NCBI RefSeq assembly: GCF_003429005.1
Contig: NZ_QVQV01000004.1
Location: 372,518 to 436,517 of the forward strand
Direction of reading: 5' to 3'
DNA from: Paraburkholderia sp. DHOC27
Lineage (GTDB): Bacteria > Pseudomonadota > Gammaproteobacteria > Burkholderiales > Burkholderiaceae
DNA: 64,000 nucleotides
The notes beneath the pieces were generated by a model that was given only the letters and a program-made list of their open reading frames with translations, was not told where the DNA came from and ran no database searches. Shown in pieces: positions 50,285-56,519 of the stretch. Positions within the stretch are counted from its first letter, which is position 1. The number at the start of each line of letters is the position of its first letter. Position numbers and translations under genes: made by a program.

Positions 50285-51702
50285 GCAGCGAACGCGATGT
50301 TGAAGCCGAGCTGGCACGCGCCGCTGAATTGATCGAGACAAGCGAAGGCCGTCGCGAACAGATCGAGCGCGGCCGCCAACGTGCCGTCCGCGGTGCCCAG
50401 ATGGCGGCGGCGCATACCCAACAGAAGAAGGTCGGTTGCCACGCAACGCGCAACGACGAACACGCCGGGCAGTCAGCGGTCCTGCTGCAATGTGCGGCGG
50501 ACGTAAAACCGCAGCCGGTCTTGTGGTTATGGCCGGACTGGTTGCCGGTGGGCAAGCTGACGGTCCTGGCCGGATCGGCTGGCACGGGCAAAACGACTCT
50601 TGCGCTAGCGCTGGCCGCTGTCGTCACGCACGGCGGACAGTGGCCGGACGTAACCGGGTGCGGCTGCTGCGGCCAGGTGCTGATGTGGAGCAGTGAGGAC
50701 GATCCCGCCGATACGCTGGTGCCGCGTCTGATGGCGGCCGGCGCGGACCTGTCGAAGGTGCATTTCGTCGGTAGCGTGGCGAAGGCGGACGGCGAATTGG
50801 CGCCGTTCGATCCAGCCCGTGACTTGCCGCTGCTAAGCGAGCGCATCGCCCGCATGGACGGCGCGCGCCTGCTGATCGTTGATCCTGTTCTCAGTGCGAT
50901 TGGTGGCGACGCGCATCGCGCCAATGACGTGCGCCGCGATCTGCAACCGCTAGTTGACCTGGCCGCGCGTCATGGCTGCGCGGTAATCGGCATCTCGCAT
51001 TTTTCGAAGGGCTCGAAAGGCAACGCGCCGGTTGAACGCGTGATTGGCTCACAAGCGTTCGGCGCACTGGCGCGCATGGTGCTGGTCACGGCGAAGGAGG
51101 AAGGCACTGAGCGCCGGATTCTGGCCCGCGCAAAGTCCAATATCGCGCCCGACGATGGCGGGTTCGCCTATGCGCTGGAACGCGTCGAGGTACAAGCGGG
51201 TATCCGTGCGAACGTCGTTATCTGGGGTGAACGCATCGAGGGAAGCGCACGCGACATTCTGGGGGACGTCGAGCAGGACGCCGGCCAGGACAGTGAGCGT
51301 TCCGAGCGTGACGAGGCAAAGGATTTTCTGCGTTCCCTGCTGGCGGATGGCCCGGTGCCGGTAAAGATGATTCAGGCTGATGCGCGTGGAGCGGGTCTCG
51401 CGTGGCGCACTATCGAGCGTGCGAAACGCGAGTTGGGGGCCGACGCCCGCAAGCCGAGCGGGTCCAGCGGCTGGTGGTGGGCGCTGTCGGAGCAAGACCG
51501 CCAAGGCCGCCACCAAGAGGAGCAAGACCGCCAGACAGATTCCGGTGGCGGTCTTGGTGGGGCGTGGCGGTCTTCAGCACCGGCAATGGTTTACGATCCG
51601 CCCCTTTCATCCGATTTTGACCAAGATCGCCAAGACCGCCACGTCAACGGGAGTGGCGGTCTTCGTCCACAAGATGACGATGAGGTCGAGGATTCAGTAT
51701 GA
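50281..51702 (+). CDS. RecA-like/RepA-like AAA ATPase of the element
   Basis: This 473-aa protein has a RecA-fold ATPase core (about 85-300): Walker A GSAGTGKTT (98-106), LMWSSEDDPADTLVPRL, Walker B LLIVDP (197-202) and GISHFSK (237-243), as in hexameric RepA/DnaB-like helicases of mobile elements and plasmids. A winged-helix-like segment follows (about 350-410, FLRSLLADGPVPVKMIQADARGAGLAWRTIERAKRELG). The last 65 residues are low-complexity Asp-Arg-Gln/Gly sequence, which is encoded by the iteron-like repeats. A replication role is inferred. Start and stop both overlap neighbours by ATGA. Confidence 0.85.
   Translation: MSSERDVEAELARAAELIETSEGRREQIERGRQRAVRGAQMAAAHTQQKKVGCHATRNDEHAGQSAVLLQCAADVKPQPVLWLWPDWLPVGKLTVLAGSAGTGKTTLALALAAVVTHGGQWPDVTGCGCCGQVLMWSSEDDPADTLVPRLMAAGADLSKVHFVGSVAKADGELAPFDPARDLPLLSERIARMDGARLLIVDPVLSAIGGDAHRANDVRRDLQPLVDLAARHGCAVIGISHFSKGSKGNAPVERVIGSQAFGALARMVLVTAKEEGTERRILARAKSNIAPDDGGFAYALERVEVQAGIRANVVIWGERIEGSARDILGDVEQDAGQDSERSERDEAKDFLRSLLADGPVPVKMIQADARGAGLAWRTIERAKRELGADARKPSGSSGWWWALSEQDRQGRHQEEQDRQTDSGGGLGGAWRSSAPAMVYDPPLSSDFDQDRQDRHVNGSGGLRPQDDDEVEDSV
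51494..51663. repeat. Iteron-like cluster of direct and inverted 10-bp repeats inside the ATPase gene
   Basis: AAGACCGCCA occurs exactly at 51494, 51524 and 51632, and with one change at 51503 (AAGGCCGCCA) and 51623 (AAGATCGCCA). Its reverse complement TGGCGGTCTT occurs exactly at 51546, 51565 and 51654. That makes eight copies in 170 bases, several of which can form hairpins. This may be an origin or a regulatory site for the Rep protein. Confidence 0.75.
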
Positions 51703-52196
51703 GTGCCACCGAAATCATCAAGCGCGCCGCTTCATTGTGTGTGCGGCTGTGGATCGACGGCGAGCGGATCAACATGGCGGGTTCGCCGCACAGCGTCGCG
51801 GAACTGAAGCCCGAGCTTGCCGCACACAAGTCCAGAATTATGGCGCACCTACGCGCCACCACGAACGACGTCACTGATTGCGTCGGGGCGCTGATCGACG
51901 CGGATGGCGGTAAGTATCTTCCGTGGGGGCCGTACCTGTCTCCCGCCGAAGTTCAGCGCATGAGGGGTGAACTGTTCGACAAGATCGACGAGCTTTGCCG
52001 CTGTGAATGCTGGTCGGTGGAACGGCGGTGCGATACGACGACGCGCATCATGCGAGGGCCGCTCGCGGACCTGTTACCCAAAATTTCGCACTTCAGTGAA
52101 CGGTTAGCGACACTGCGCGCAGAAACGGCGGTACGGGCAGCAAAGCAGGCGCGGACGTGGAGCATGGACGGCTTTGACGATCGAAGGAACAAATAA
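51699..52196 (+). CDS. Hypothetical protein with TubC-like N-terminal docking-domain resemblance
   Basis: This 165-aa protein has the N-terminal stretch VRLWIDGERINMAGSPHSVAELKPELAAHKSRIMAHL (about residues 15-51), which resembles the TubC_N docking domain pattern (LWVDGDRLR...LTPELRAELRAHKAEIL). The rest contains CRCECWSVERRCD and long helices, no known motif. The ATGA overlap with the ATPase makes translational coupling likely. A role with the ATPase is inferred from position. It is the last gene of the alpA operon. Confidence 0.7.
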   Translation: MSATEIIKRAASLCVRLWIDGERINMAGSPHSVAELKPELAAHKSRIMAHLRATTNDVTDCVGALIDADGGKYLPWGPYLSPAEVQRMRGELFDKIDELCRCECWSVERRCDTTTRIMRGPLADLLPKISHFSERLATLRAETAVRAAKQARTWSMDGFDDRRNK

Positions 52197-52292
52197 AGGT
52201 TTGTGAACTTCGCATCTCGAAATTGATAGCAAATGATAGCGGAGCACAACACCTGGGCAGCGGGTGGCGGTCGCCGTAGAAGTTTGCTCACT

Positions 52293-52311
52293 GATTCTTT
52301 ATCAAAGAATC
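52293..52311. promoter_or_regulatory. Perfect 8-bp inverted repeat, operator-like
   Basis: GATTCTTT and AAAGAATC are separated by ATC. It sits about 70 bases upstream of a -10-like TATACT. The two 8-bp arms are exact, which is unlikely by chance in GC-rich DNA. Confidence 0.5.
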
Positions 52312-52381
52312 AAAGGACCAGCAACGCACGTCTGCCCCTACCTTGTAGCGCGTGGGTAGCAAGCGGTTAGCTACCGTGCGT

Positions 52382-52387
52382 TATACT
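52382..52387 (+). promoter_or_regulatory. -10 element before the leader ORF
   Basis: TATACT, no clear -35. It would place the transcript start about 35 bases before the leader ATG (52430). Confidence 0.4.
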
Positions 52388-52429
52388 TTTGCTGCTGCGG
52401 AAACAACGCGGCCTTGGATTGGCGTCCAT

Positions 52430-52610
52430 GAACAGATACAGGCGGGCAACCGCCGACCGGCGGTTTTTTTACGCCCGCATCAAGCACCGCAATGGTCGGG
52501 TCTTGGTGAGGGAGCGCTTGCGCTCGCCGGTTTCCTGTATCGCCGGTACGCCAACCTTGCCATGTGCCCGGCCACCCCGATTGGCGTCGGAGGACGGGTT
52601 TGTCCACTGA
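52430..52610 (+). CDS. Short leader ORF, Ash-like in character
   Basis: This 60-codon frame (MNRYRRATADRRFFYARIKH to LASEDGFVH) is Arg-rich and has a complex hairpin with a T-run inside its own sequence (52448-52470). Its stop directly precedes a perfect Shine-Dalgarno sequence for the next gene. Short Arg-rich frames of this kind are often found upstream of regulatory genes in P4-like elements (Ash family), but I cannot confirm homology. It may be a leader peptide rather than a functional protein. Confidence 0.35.
52448..52470 (+). terminator. Hairpin with seven T inside the leader (attenuator candidate)
   Basis: AACCGCC (52448-52454) and GGCGGTT (52459-52465) with loop GACC, followed by T to 52470. 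An outer arm GCGGGC (52442-52447) and GCCCGC (52473-52478) encloses it. As a terminator it would stop RNA before the 81-aa gene unless the leader is translated. Confidence 0.6.
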
Positions 52611-52627
52611 TACAGGAGGCTTCCCTC

Positions 52628-52873
52628 GTGCGCCATGCCACCGCTCACTCCGAGCAAACCCACCATCCCGTTTCACTCCAGACCGTCGACACCGCTGTTA
52701 TCCGCGTCGACCAACTGCAAGCGTTGTCGGGATTGCTAAGTATCGAAGAAGTGGCGGAGCAATTCGCCGGTCTCTCAATGGTCGCTCAAGCTTCAATCTT
52801 CGGACTGTTCGAGGATGGGCTGGCGGACATTCGTGAGGTGCTGGCGCGCGCCAGTGGACACTCCAAAAGTTGA
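52628..52873 (+). CDS. Small hypothetical protein, GTG start
   Basis: This 81-aa protein has an amphipathic helical pattern: AVIRVDQLQALSGLLSIEEVAEQFAGLSMVAQASIFGLFEDGLADIREVLARA. A perfect AGGAGG (52614-52619) lies 8 bases before the GTG at 52628, which sets the start; a longer frame from 52352 runs through the hairpin and is unlikely. No known domain. The helix content and small size suit a regulator or partner protein. It is followed by a terminator. Confidence 0.75.
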   Translation: MRHATAHSEQTHHPVSLQTVDTAVIRVDQLQALSGLLSIEEVAEQFAGLSMVAQASIFGLFEDGLADIREVLARASGHSKS

Positions 52874-52927
52874 CTTACGCGACCTACATCATTGAACGCG
52901 TTTTACGTCGCTCGCCGCTGATCTTCT

Positions 52928-52950
52928 CGCCCGCTTTGAGCGGGCGTTTT
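52928..52950. terminator. Bidirectional terminator between the small gene and the integrase
   Basis: CGCCCGCT (52928-52935) and AGCGGGCG (52939-52946) with loop TTG, then TTTT. It separates the small plus-strand gene from the minus-strand integrase. Confidence 0.85.
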
Positions 52951-52958
52951 GCTGCGGC

Positions 52959-54161
52959 TCACAACACCTGGTCGGTGAGAATGTGGCGCGCCCATGCCTC
53001 CATCATTGTGCGGCGTTGTTCCAACAGATCGGTTCGGTGATAGGCCGCTTCCACCTTGTTCGCAACCGTGTGCGCCAGCGCCCGCTCGGCAAGATCGCGG
53101 GCGTATCCCTGTTCGCTGGCCCAATCGCGAAAGCTTGAGCGAAACCCGTGCGCCGTCGCTACGCGTCCCGGCGTGTCGCTTTTCGCTTCCACGCGGCGTA
53201 GGAACGAAGTCAGCACCATGTCACTCAACACCTTTCCGCGTGGCGACGGGAACACAAGCGTCTCATGCAGCTTTTGCTCTTTCAGGCTTTTGACGAGTGC
53301 GAGCGCCGGTTTTGACAGCGCAACACGATGCGCCTCGTTCGCCTTCATCCGCTCGCCCGGAATAGCCCATACACCGGTCTCAAGATCGAATTCATCCCAT
53401 ACCGCGCCGCGCACTTCACCGCTGCGCGCCGCCGTCAATATCAGGAACAGCAACGCGGCGCGCGTAGCTTCGCCCTGTTTGAATTCCGCGACATGCGCTT
53501 TCACAAATGCGGGTACGTCACGCCAAGGCATGGCCGGCTGGTGTTCCTTCTTCGCGTTCTGTTTCGGCAAGATGTGATCGACAACGTTGACCGGGTTCGC
53601 CGCGATATGCCCGTGTGCCCACGCCCACTGCATCACTGCGTGCATGCGCTGGCGGACACGGCTGGCGGTTTCCGCCTTCTCTAGCCAGATGGGCCGCAAC
53701 ACGTCGGCGCAGTTGGCTGGTGCGATCGCATCGAGCTTCTTTTCCCCGAGCAGCGGAAACACGTAGGCCTCAAGCGACCTTATCCAATCGTCCGCGTGCT
53801 TTGCGTTTCGCCAGCTTGGCTTGAGTTCCTCGTGGACCTTGCGCGCCGCCTTTTCAAACGTGAAGGCCGAGGCAGCGAGCGCCGCCGCCCGCTGTTCACT
53901 ATTGCGCCGCTCGATCGGATCGGCGCCAGCATCGAGAACCTTGCGCATCGCCAGCGCTTTCTCGCGGGCTTCTGCTATCGGCGTTTCCGGGTACGTGCCC
54001 AGGCCCGCATCGCGCCGCTTGCCCGAAACTGGCGAGGTAAAGCGCAGCGACCACTTCGCACCGCCCTTCGTGGGCGTCAGCATGAGGCCCGTTACCTTTC
54101 CATCGAAAACCGGCTTATCGCCGAGCCGCAGTGCTTTTGCCTGTTTGTCTGTGAGTGCCAT
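52959..54161 (-). CDS. int: P4-type tyrosine integrase
   Basis: This 400-aa site-specific recombinase has three parts. Residues about 1-85 form the arm-binding domain (DUF4102 type: MALTDKQAKALRLGDKPVFDGKVTGLML), with a core-binding domain (about 100-190) and the catalytic domain. The catalytic residues are all present: Arg246 (TAARSGEVR), His338-x-x-Arg341 (HGFR), His364 (LAHTVANKV) and Tyr374 (AAYHRTD). So the enzyme looks active. Its start lies 147 bases inside the right junction, and the right arm repeats overlap its promoter area, so it may regulate itself. Confidence 0.95.
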   Translation of the reverse strand: MALTDKQAKALRLGDKPVFDGKVTGLMLTPTKGGAKWSLRFTSPVSGKRRDAGLGTYPETPIAEAREKALAMRKVLDAGADPIERRNSEQRAAALAASAFTFEKAARKVHEELKPSWRNAKHADDWIRSLEAYVFPLLGEKKLDAIAPANCADVLRPIWLEKAETASRVRQRMHAVMQWAWAHGHIAANPVNVVDHILPKQNAKKEHQPAMPWRDVPAFVKAHVAEFKQGEATRAALLFLILTAARSGEVRGAVWDEFDLETGVWAIPGERMKANEAHRVALSKPALALVKSLKEQKLHETLVFPSPRGKVLSDMVLTSFLRRVEAKSDTPGRVATAHGFRSSFRDWASEQGYARDLAERALAHTVANKVEAAYHRTDLLEQRRTMMEAWARHILTDQVL

Positions 54162-54165
54162 TTCC

Positions 54166-54188
54166 AGTCCATCATTCAGCCCATCACG
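54166..54188 (+). repeat. Right arm-type repeats (putative integrase binding)
   Basis: AGTCCATCATT (54166-54176) and AGCCCATCACG (54178-54188) lie in the same direction and with the same 12-base period as the left pair at 48626-48648. They lie directly upstream of the integrase ATG. Confidence 0.65.
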
Positions 54189-54307
54189 AAACGCCGGATT
54201 GGGTCGGAATATTGTAGACTTCTACGGCCAGCAATCACACGCAGGTCATTGATATTAAATGGATATTGCGGAAACGCGCGGAGTGTGCCGGATTGAATTC
54301 CGGCGGA

Positions 54308-54321
54308 CGCCGCCTCCACCA
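54308..54321. repeat. attR-type direct repeat of the ssrA element
   Basis: Exact copy of the last 14 bases of ssrA (CGCCGCCTCCACCA) at the right end of the element. The sequence before it does not resemble ssrA, as expected of a junction. Confidence 0.85.
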
Positions 54322-54355
54322 GAACACGTTTCAAGATTCGAGCCGCACAACAACG

Positions 54356-54390
54356 AACCCGCGAGTAGCCAAGGCTGTCGCGGGTTTTTT
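54356..54390 (+). terminator. Likely original ssrA terminator, displaced by the element
   Basis: AACCCGCGA (54356-54364) and TCGCGGGTT (54378-54386) form a 9-bp stem with a 13-base loop, then a run of T (54385-54390). It lies 35 bases beyond the right att copy, the place where ssrA's terminator would be without the insertion. Confidence 0.75.
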
Positions 54391-54430
54391 GTTGCTAAGC
54401 CGGTATCAGAGTACCGGCGTCAAAGCTGAG

Positions 54431-54697
54431 TTATTGATCTTCCGGGCACTGCAGATTGCAGCCGTTCGGGTCGCCCAGATCGCCCTTCTTGCGCATGGCC
54501 GACTTCTTGTCGGATTGATATTTGTTCGACGGCGCCGAGGCAGCAAACGGCAATTGCGGATGCTCTTGCAGATGGAATCCATCGCTGAGGATACCGTCCG
54601 GCACGCCCGGGGAATTTTGCGCGAAGGCAACTGAGACTGTGGCGAAAACCGCGCCGGCCGTCGCAGCGACGGCACATGCTTTGAGGAAAACGTTCAT
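54431..54697 (-). CDS. Small secreted hypothetical protein
   Basis: This 88-aa protein has a clear signal peptide (MNVFLKACAVAATAGAVFATVSVAFAQ). The mature part has no known domain; it ends in GDLGDPNGCNLQCPEDQ, with two Cys (C..xxC spacing) that might form a disulfide. Periplasmic or secreted by inference. It is the first gene of the original chromosome after the element, in reverse direction; its downstream end meets the displaced terminator. Confidence 0.65.
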   Translation of the reverse strand: MNVFLKACAVAATAGAVFATVSVAFAQNSPGVPDGILSDGFHLQEHPQLPFAASAPSNKYQSDKKSAMRKKGDLGDPNGCNLQCPEDQ

Positions 54698-54815
54698 GGC
54701 GATCCAGCGCGGTGGGCCGCGCAGTTGAGGCTAAGCTGAAGAGCAGAGAGTATCGCATACGGACCTCCAGCGCAGCGGGTCGGCGCCGCAACGTTGTTAC
54801 AGCCGCTTACCCCGC

Positions 54816-55895
54816 TCACACCTGCATCGGCCCCAGCCCCTCATCCACCTCGACCAGCTCGCCGCAGTCACGCGGGTCGTAACCATCCAGATGTGCCACG
54901 CTGCTCCTGAACGGACGGCCACGCAACATGCCGATGACCGTCGCCAACGGTTGCCGCTCGAGGCGAGCCCGGTCACAGGCGAAGTAATAGTCCTCATCGA
55001 CGATGGGCACGAACTCGAGCCCAAAATGATGCGCCGCCGGCTCGACGCCGAAGCCGACATCGGCCATGCCACTCGCTACGAATGCGGCGATCGCCGAGTG
55101 CGTCAACTCCGTCGATGCATACCCGTTCACCCGGTCCGGGTCGACGCCTACCTGACGCAACGCGAGATCGAGCAGCATGCGCGTGCCCGAACCCGGCTGC
55201 CGGTTGACGAAACGGATATCGCCGCGCGCCAGATCGCTTAAGCCATTGATCCGCTTCGGATTGCCCTTCAGCAGAAACAGACCTTGCTTGCGCCGCGTCA
55301 GATGGACCAGCACATGCTGTTGCGGATCGAGCCAGCGCCGATACGTGTTTGCACAGGCTGCGCGGAATTCGCCGCGCGGCAGGTGGAACCCCGCCAGATC
55401 GCACTCGCCGCGCGCCAGCGCCGTCACCGCATCCACGCCGTCGCGGTATTTGATCTCCACCGCAACCTCGTCGCCTACCAGCGCAGTCACCAGCGCCGCC
55501 ACCGCGTAGCCGTGTGACGCGTGAATCCGCACATCGTGCGTGGGCGGCACCAGCCAATGGTTCAGGTCGCTCGCCACTTCGCTTGCGAGCGCGCGCATAT
55601 TCGCGTCCAGCCGCTCGCCGCACAGGCGCTGCGCTCGCAGCACCGCCTGCCCCAGTTCCGACAACACGGAGCCGCGTCCGCGCTCCTTGGCAATTAGCGG
55701 GCCGCCGAGCCGTGCCTCGATGCCGCGCAGCAAACCCCATGTGTGCCGGTAGGACAAACCCTTACGCGTTGCCGCCTGCGCGATGCTGCCGGTTTCGTCG
55801 ACGGCCGCCAATAACGACACGACGTCCGTCAGGCTTGACTCGTGGCCATCGGCATCGCGAATCACAAGCTGTGCGTGACATTCGATCCGGATCAT
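54816..55895 (-). CDS. fdsR: ModE-like transcriptional regulator with periplasmic-binding-type domain, probable fds regulator
   Basis: This 359-aa regulator has an N-terminal ModE-type winged helix (SLTDVVSLLAAVDETGSIAQAATRKGLSYRHTWGLLRGIEARLGGPLIAKERGRGS, about residues 22-77), then a substrate-binding-like domain (about 120-345). It is divergent from fdsG across 132 bases, the position of fdsR in Cupriavidus necator. The ModE-type fold suggests it may sense molybdate, formate or a related ligand. The gene symbol rests on position, not on proven homology. Confidence 0.75.
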   Translation of the reverse strand: MIRIECHAQLVIRDADGHESSLTDVVSLLAAVDETGSIAQAATRKGLSYRHTWGLLRGIEARLGGPLIAKERGRGSVLSELGQAVLRAQRLCGERLDANMRALASEVASDLNHWLVPPTHDVRIHASHGYAVAALVTALVGDEVAVEIKYRDGVDAVTALARGECDLAGFHLPRGEFRAACANTYRRWLDPQQHVLVHLTRRKQGLFLLKGNPKRINGLSDLARGDIRFVNRQPGSGTRMLLDLALRQVGVDPDRVNGYASTELTHSAIAAFVASGMADVGFGVEPAAHHFGLEFVPIVDEDYYFACDRARLERQPLATVIGMLRGRPFRSSVAHLDGYDPRDCGELVEVDEGLGPMQV

Positions 55896-56027
55896 ATATG
55901 TACCGCCGTCTCCTATTGCGAAAGGGGGGCCTCCCGCCTATCTTTCGTTGTATATACCAAATCAGTGAAGCATATGTGCACGACGTATGAAGTACAAGTG
56001 CATATTAGACTTCGGAGGAGCCCCACT
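55896..56027. promoter_or_regulatory. Divergent fdsR-fdsG control region
   Basis: A 132-base AT-richer gap. TCGTTGTATATACC near 55945-55960 resembles half of a ModE operator (CGTTATATA). GGAGGAG at 56014-56020 is the fdsG ribosome binding site. No complete palindrome or clear -35/-10 pair is claimed. Confidence 0.4.
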
Positions 56028-56519
56028 TTGGACCAGTCTAACGCGCTCGCGCCTGACGACCTGGTGCAGCGCCACGCGCACCCAGGCCGGTCATTGCTGA
56101 CCGTGCTGCACGCCATTCAGGATGAACTCGGCTACGTGCCGTCTGCGGCCGTCGCGCCGCTCGCACGGGCGATGAACCTGTCGCGCGCGGAAGTCCACGG
56201 CGTGATCACGTATTACCACCACTTCCGCACTCACCCGGCCGCGCCGGTCACAGTACAACTGTGCCGTGCCGAGGCGTGCCGCAGCATGGGCACGGAAGCG
56301 CTCGTGCAGCACATCGAAGCGCACACGGGTTGCGGGTTCGACGCCGGACATGCGCACGAAAGCGACGCCACGGTGGGACTCGAATCGGTCTACTGTCTCG
56401 GTCAATGCGCGCTCTCGCCGGCCATGATGATCAACGGGACGCTGCACGCGAAAGTCACGCCGCAGAAATTCGATGCCCTGCTCGCCGCCGCGACGCAACG
56501 TTTGGGGGAAACGGCATGA
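56028..56519 (+). CDS. fdsG: NAD-dependent formate dehydrogenase, gamma subunit
   Basis: This 163-aa [2Fe-2S] subunit, related to NuoE, passes electrons in the soluble formate dehydrogenase. The cluster Cys are in QLCRAEACRSMG and YCLGQCALSPAMMING. HAIQDELGYVPSAAVAPLARAMNLSRAEVHGVITYY is the family N-terminal block. The start is the TTG at 56028: GGAGGAG is 7 bases upstream, and no ATG fits as well. It overlaps fdsB by ATGA. Confidence 0.9.
   Translation: MDQSNALAPDDLVQRHAHPGRSLLTVLHAIQDELGYVPSAAVAPLARAMNLSRAEVHGVITYYHHFRTHPAAPVTVQLCRAEACRSMGTEALVQHIEAHTGCGFDAGHAHESDATVGLESVYCLGQCALSPAMMINGTLHAKVTPQKFDALLAAATQRLGETA

Larger units (their letters stand above)
52197..52429. other. Non-coding stretch with palindromes after the alpA operon
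   Basis: Between the operon and the next gene lies a stretch with TGATAGC repeated near 52223-52240 and a perfect inverted repeat GATTCTTT-ATC-AAAGAATC (52293-52311). A second one is GGTAGC/GCTACC (52355-52360, 52370-52375). The TATACT at 52382-52387 is a likely -10 for the downstream leader. A regulator-binding area is the best guess. Confidence 0.5.
48558..54321. mobile_element. 5.76-kb integrative element in ssrA (P4/CP4-57-like, possibly a phage satellite)
   Basis: The element is bounded by the 14-bp repeat and carries a P4-type integrase next to the right junction, paired arm sites at both ends, an alpA gene, a replication-type ATPase with iteron-like repeats and several small genes of unknown function. 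E. coli CP4-57 also uses ssrA with a P4-type integrase and AlpA, a strong parallel. No capsid, terminase, portal, relaxase or coupling-protein gene was found, so movement would need helper functions. The likely ssrA terminator lies beyond the right end. Confidence 0.88.

Noticed and set aside
51494..51663. CRISPR array
   Set aside because: The repeats are 10 bp, irregularly spaced and in both directions, with no unique spacers of constant length and no cas genes; they lie within a coding sequence.
52352..52627. Longer version of the 81-aa gene starting at 52352
   Set aside because: It would read through the hairpin with a T-run and lacks a good ribosome binding site, whereas AGGAGG lies exactly before the GTG at 52628.
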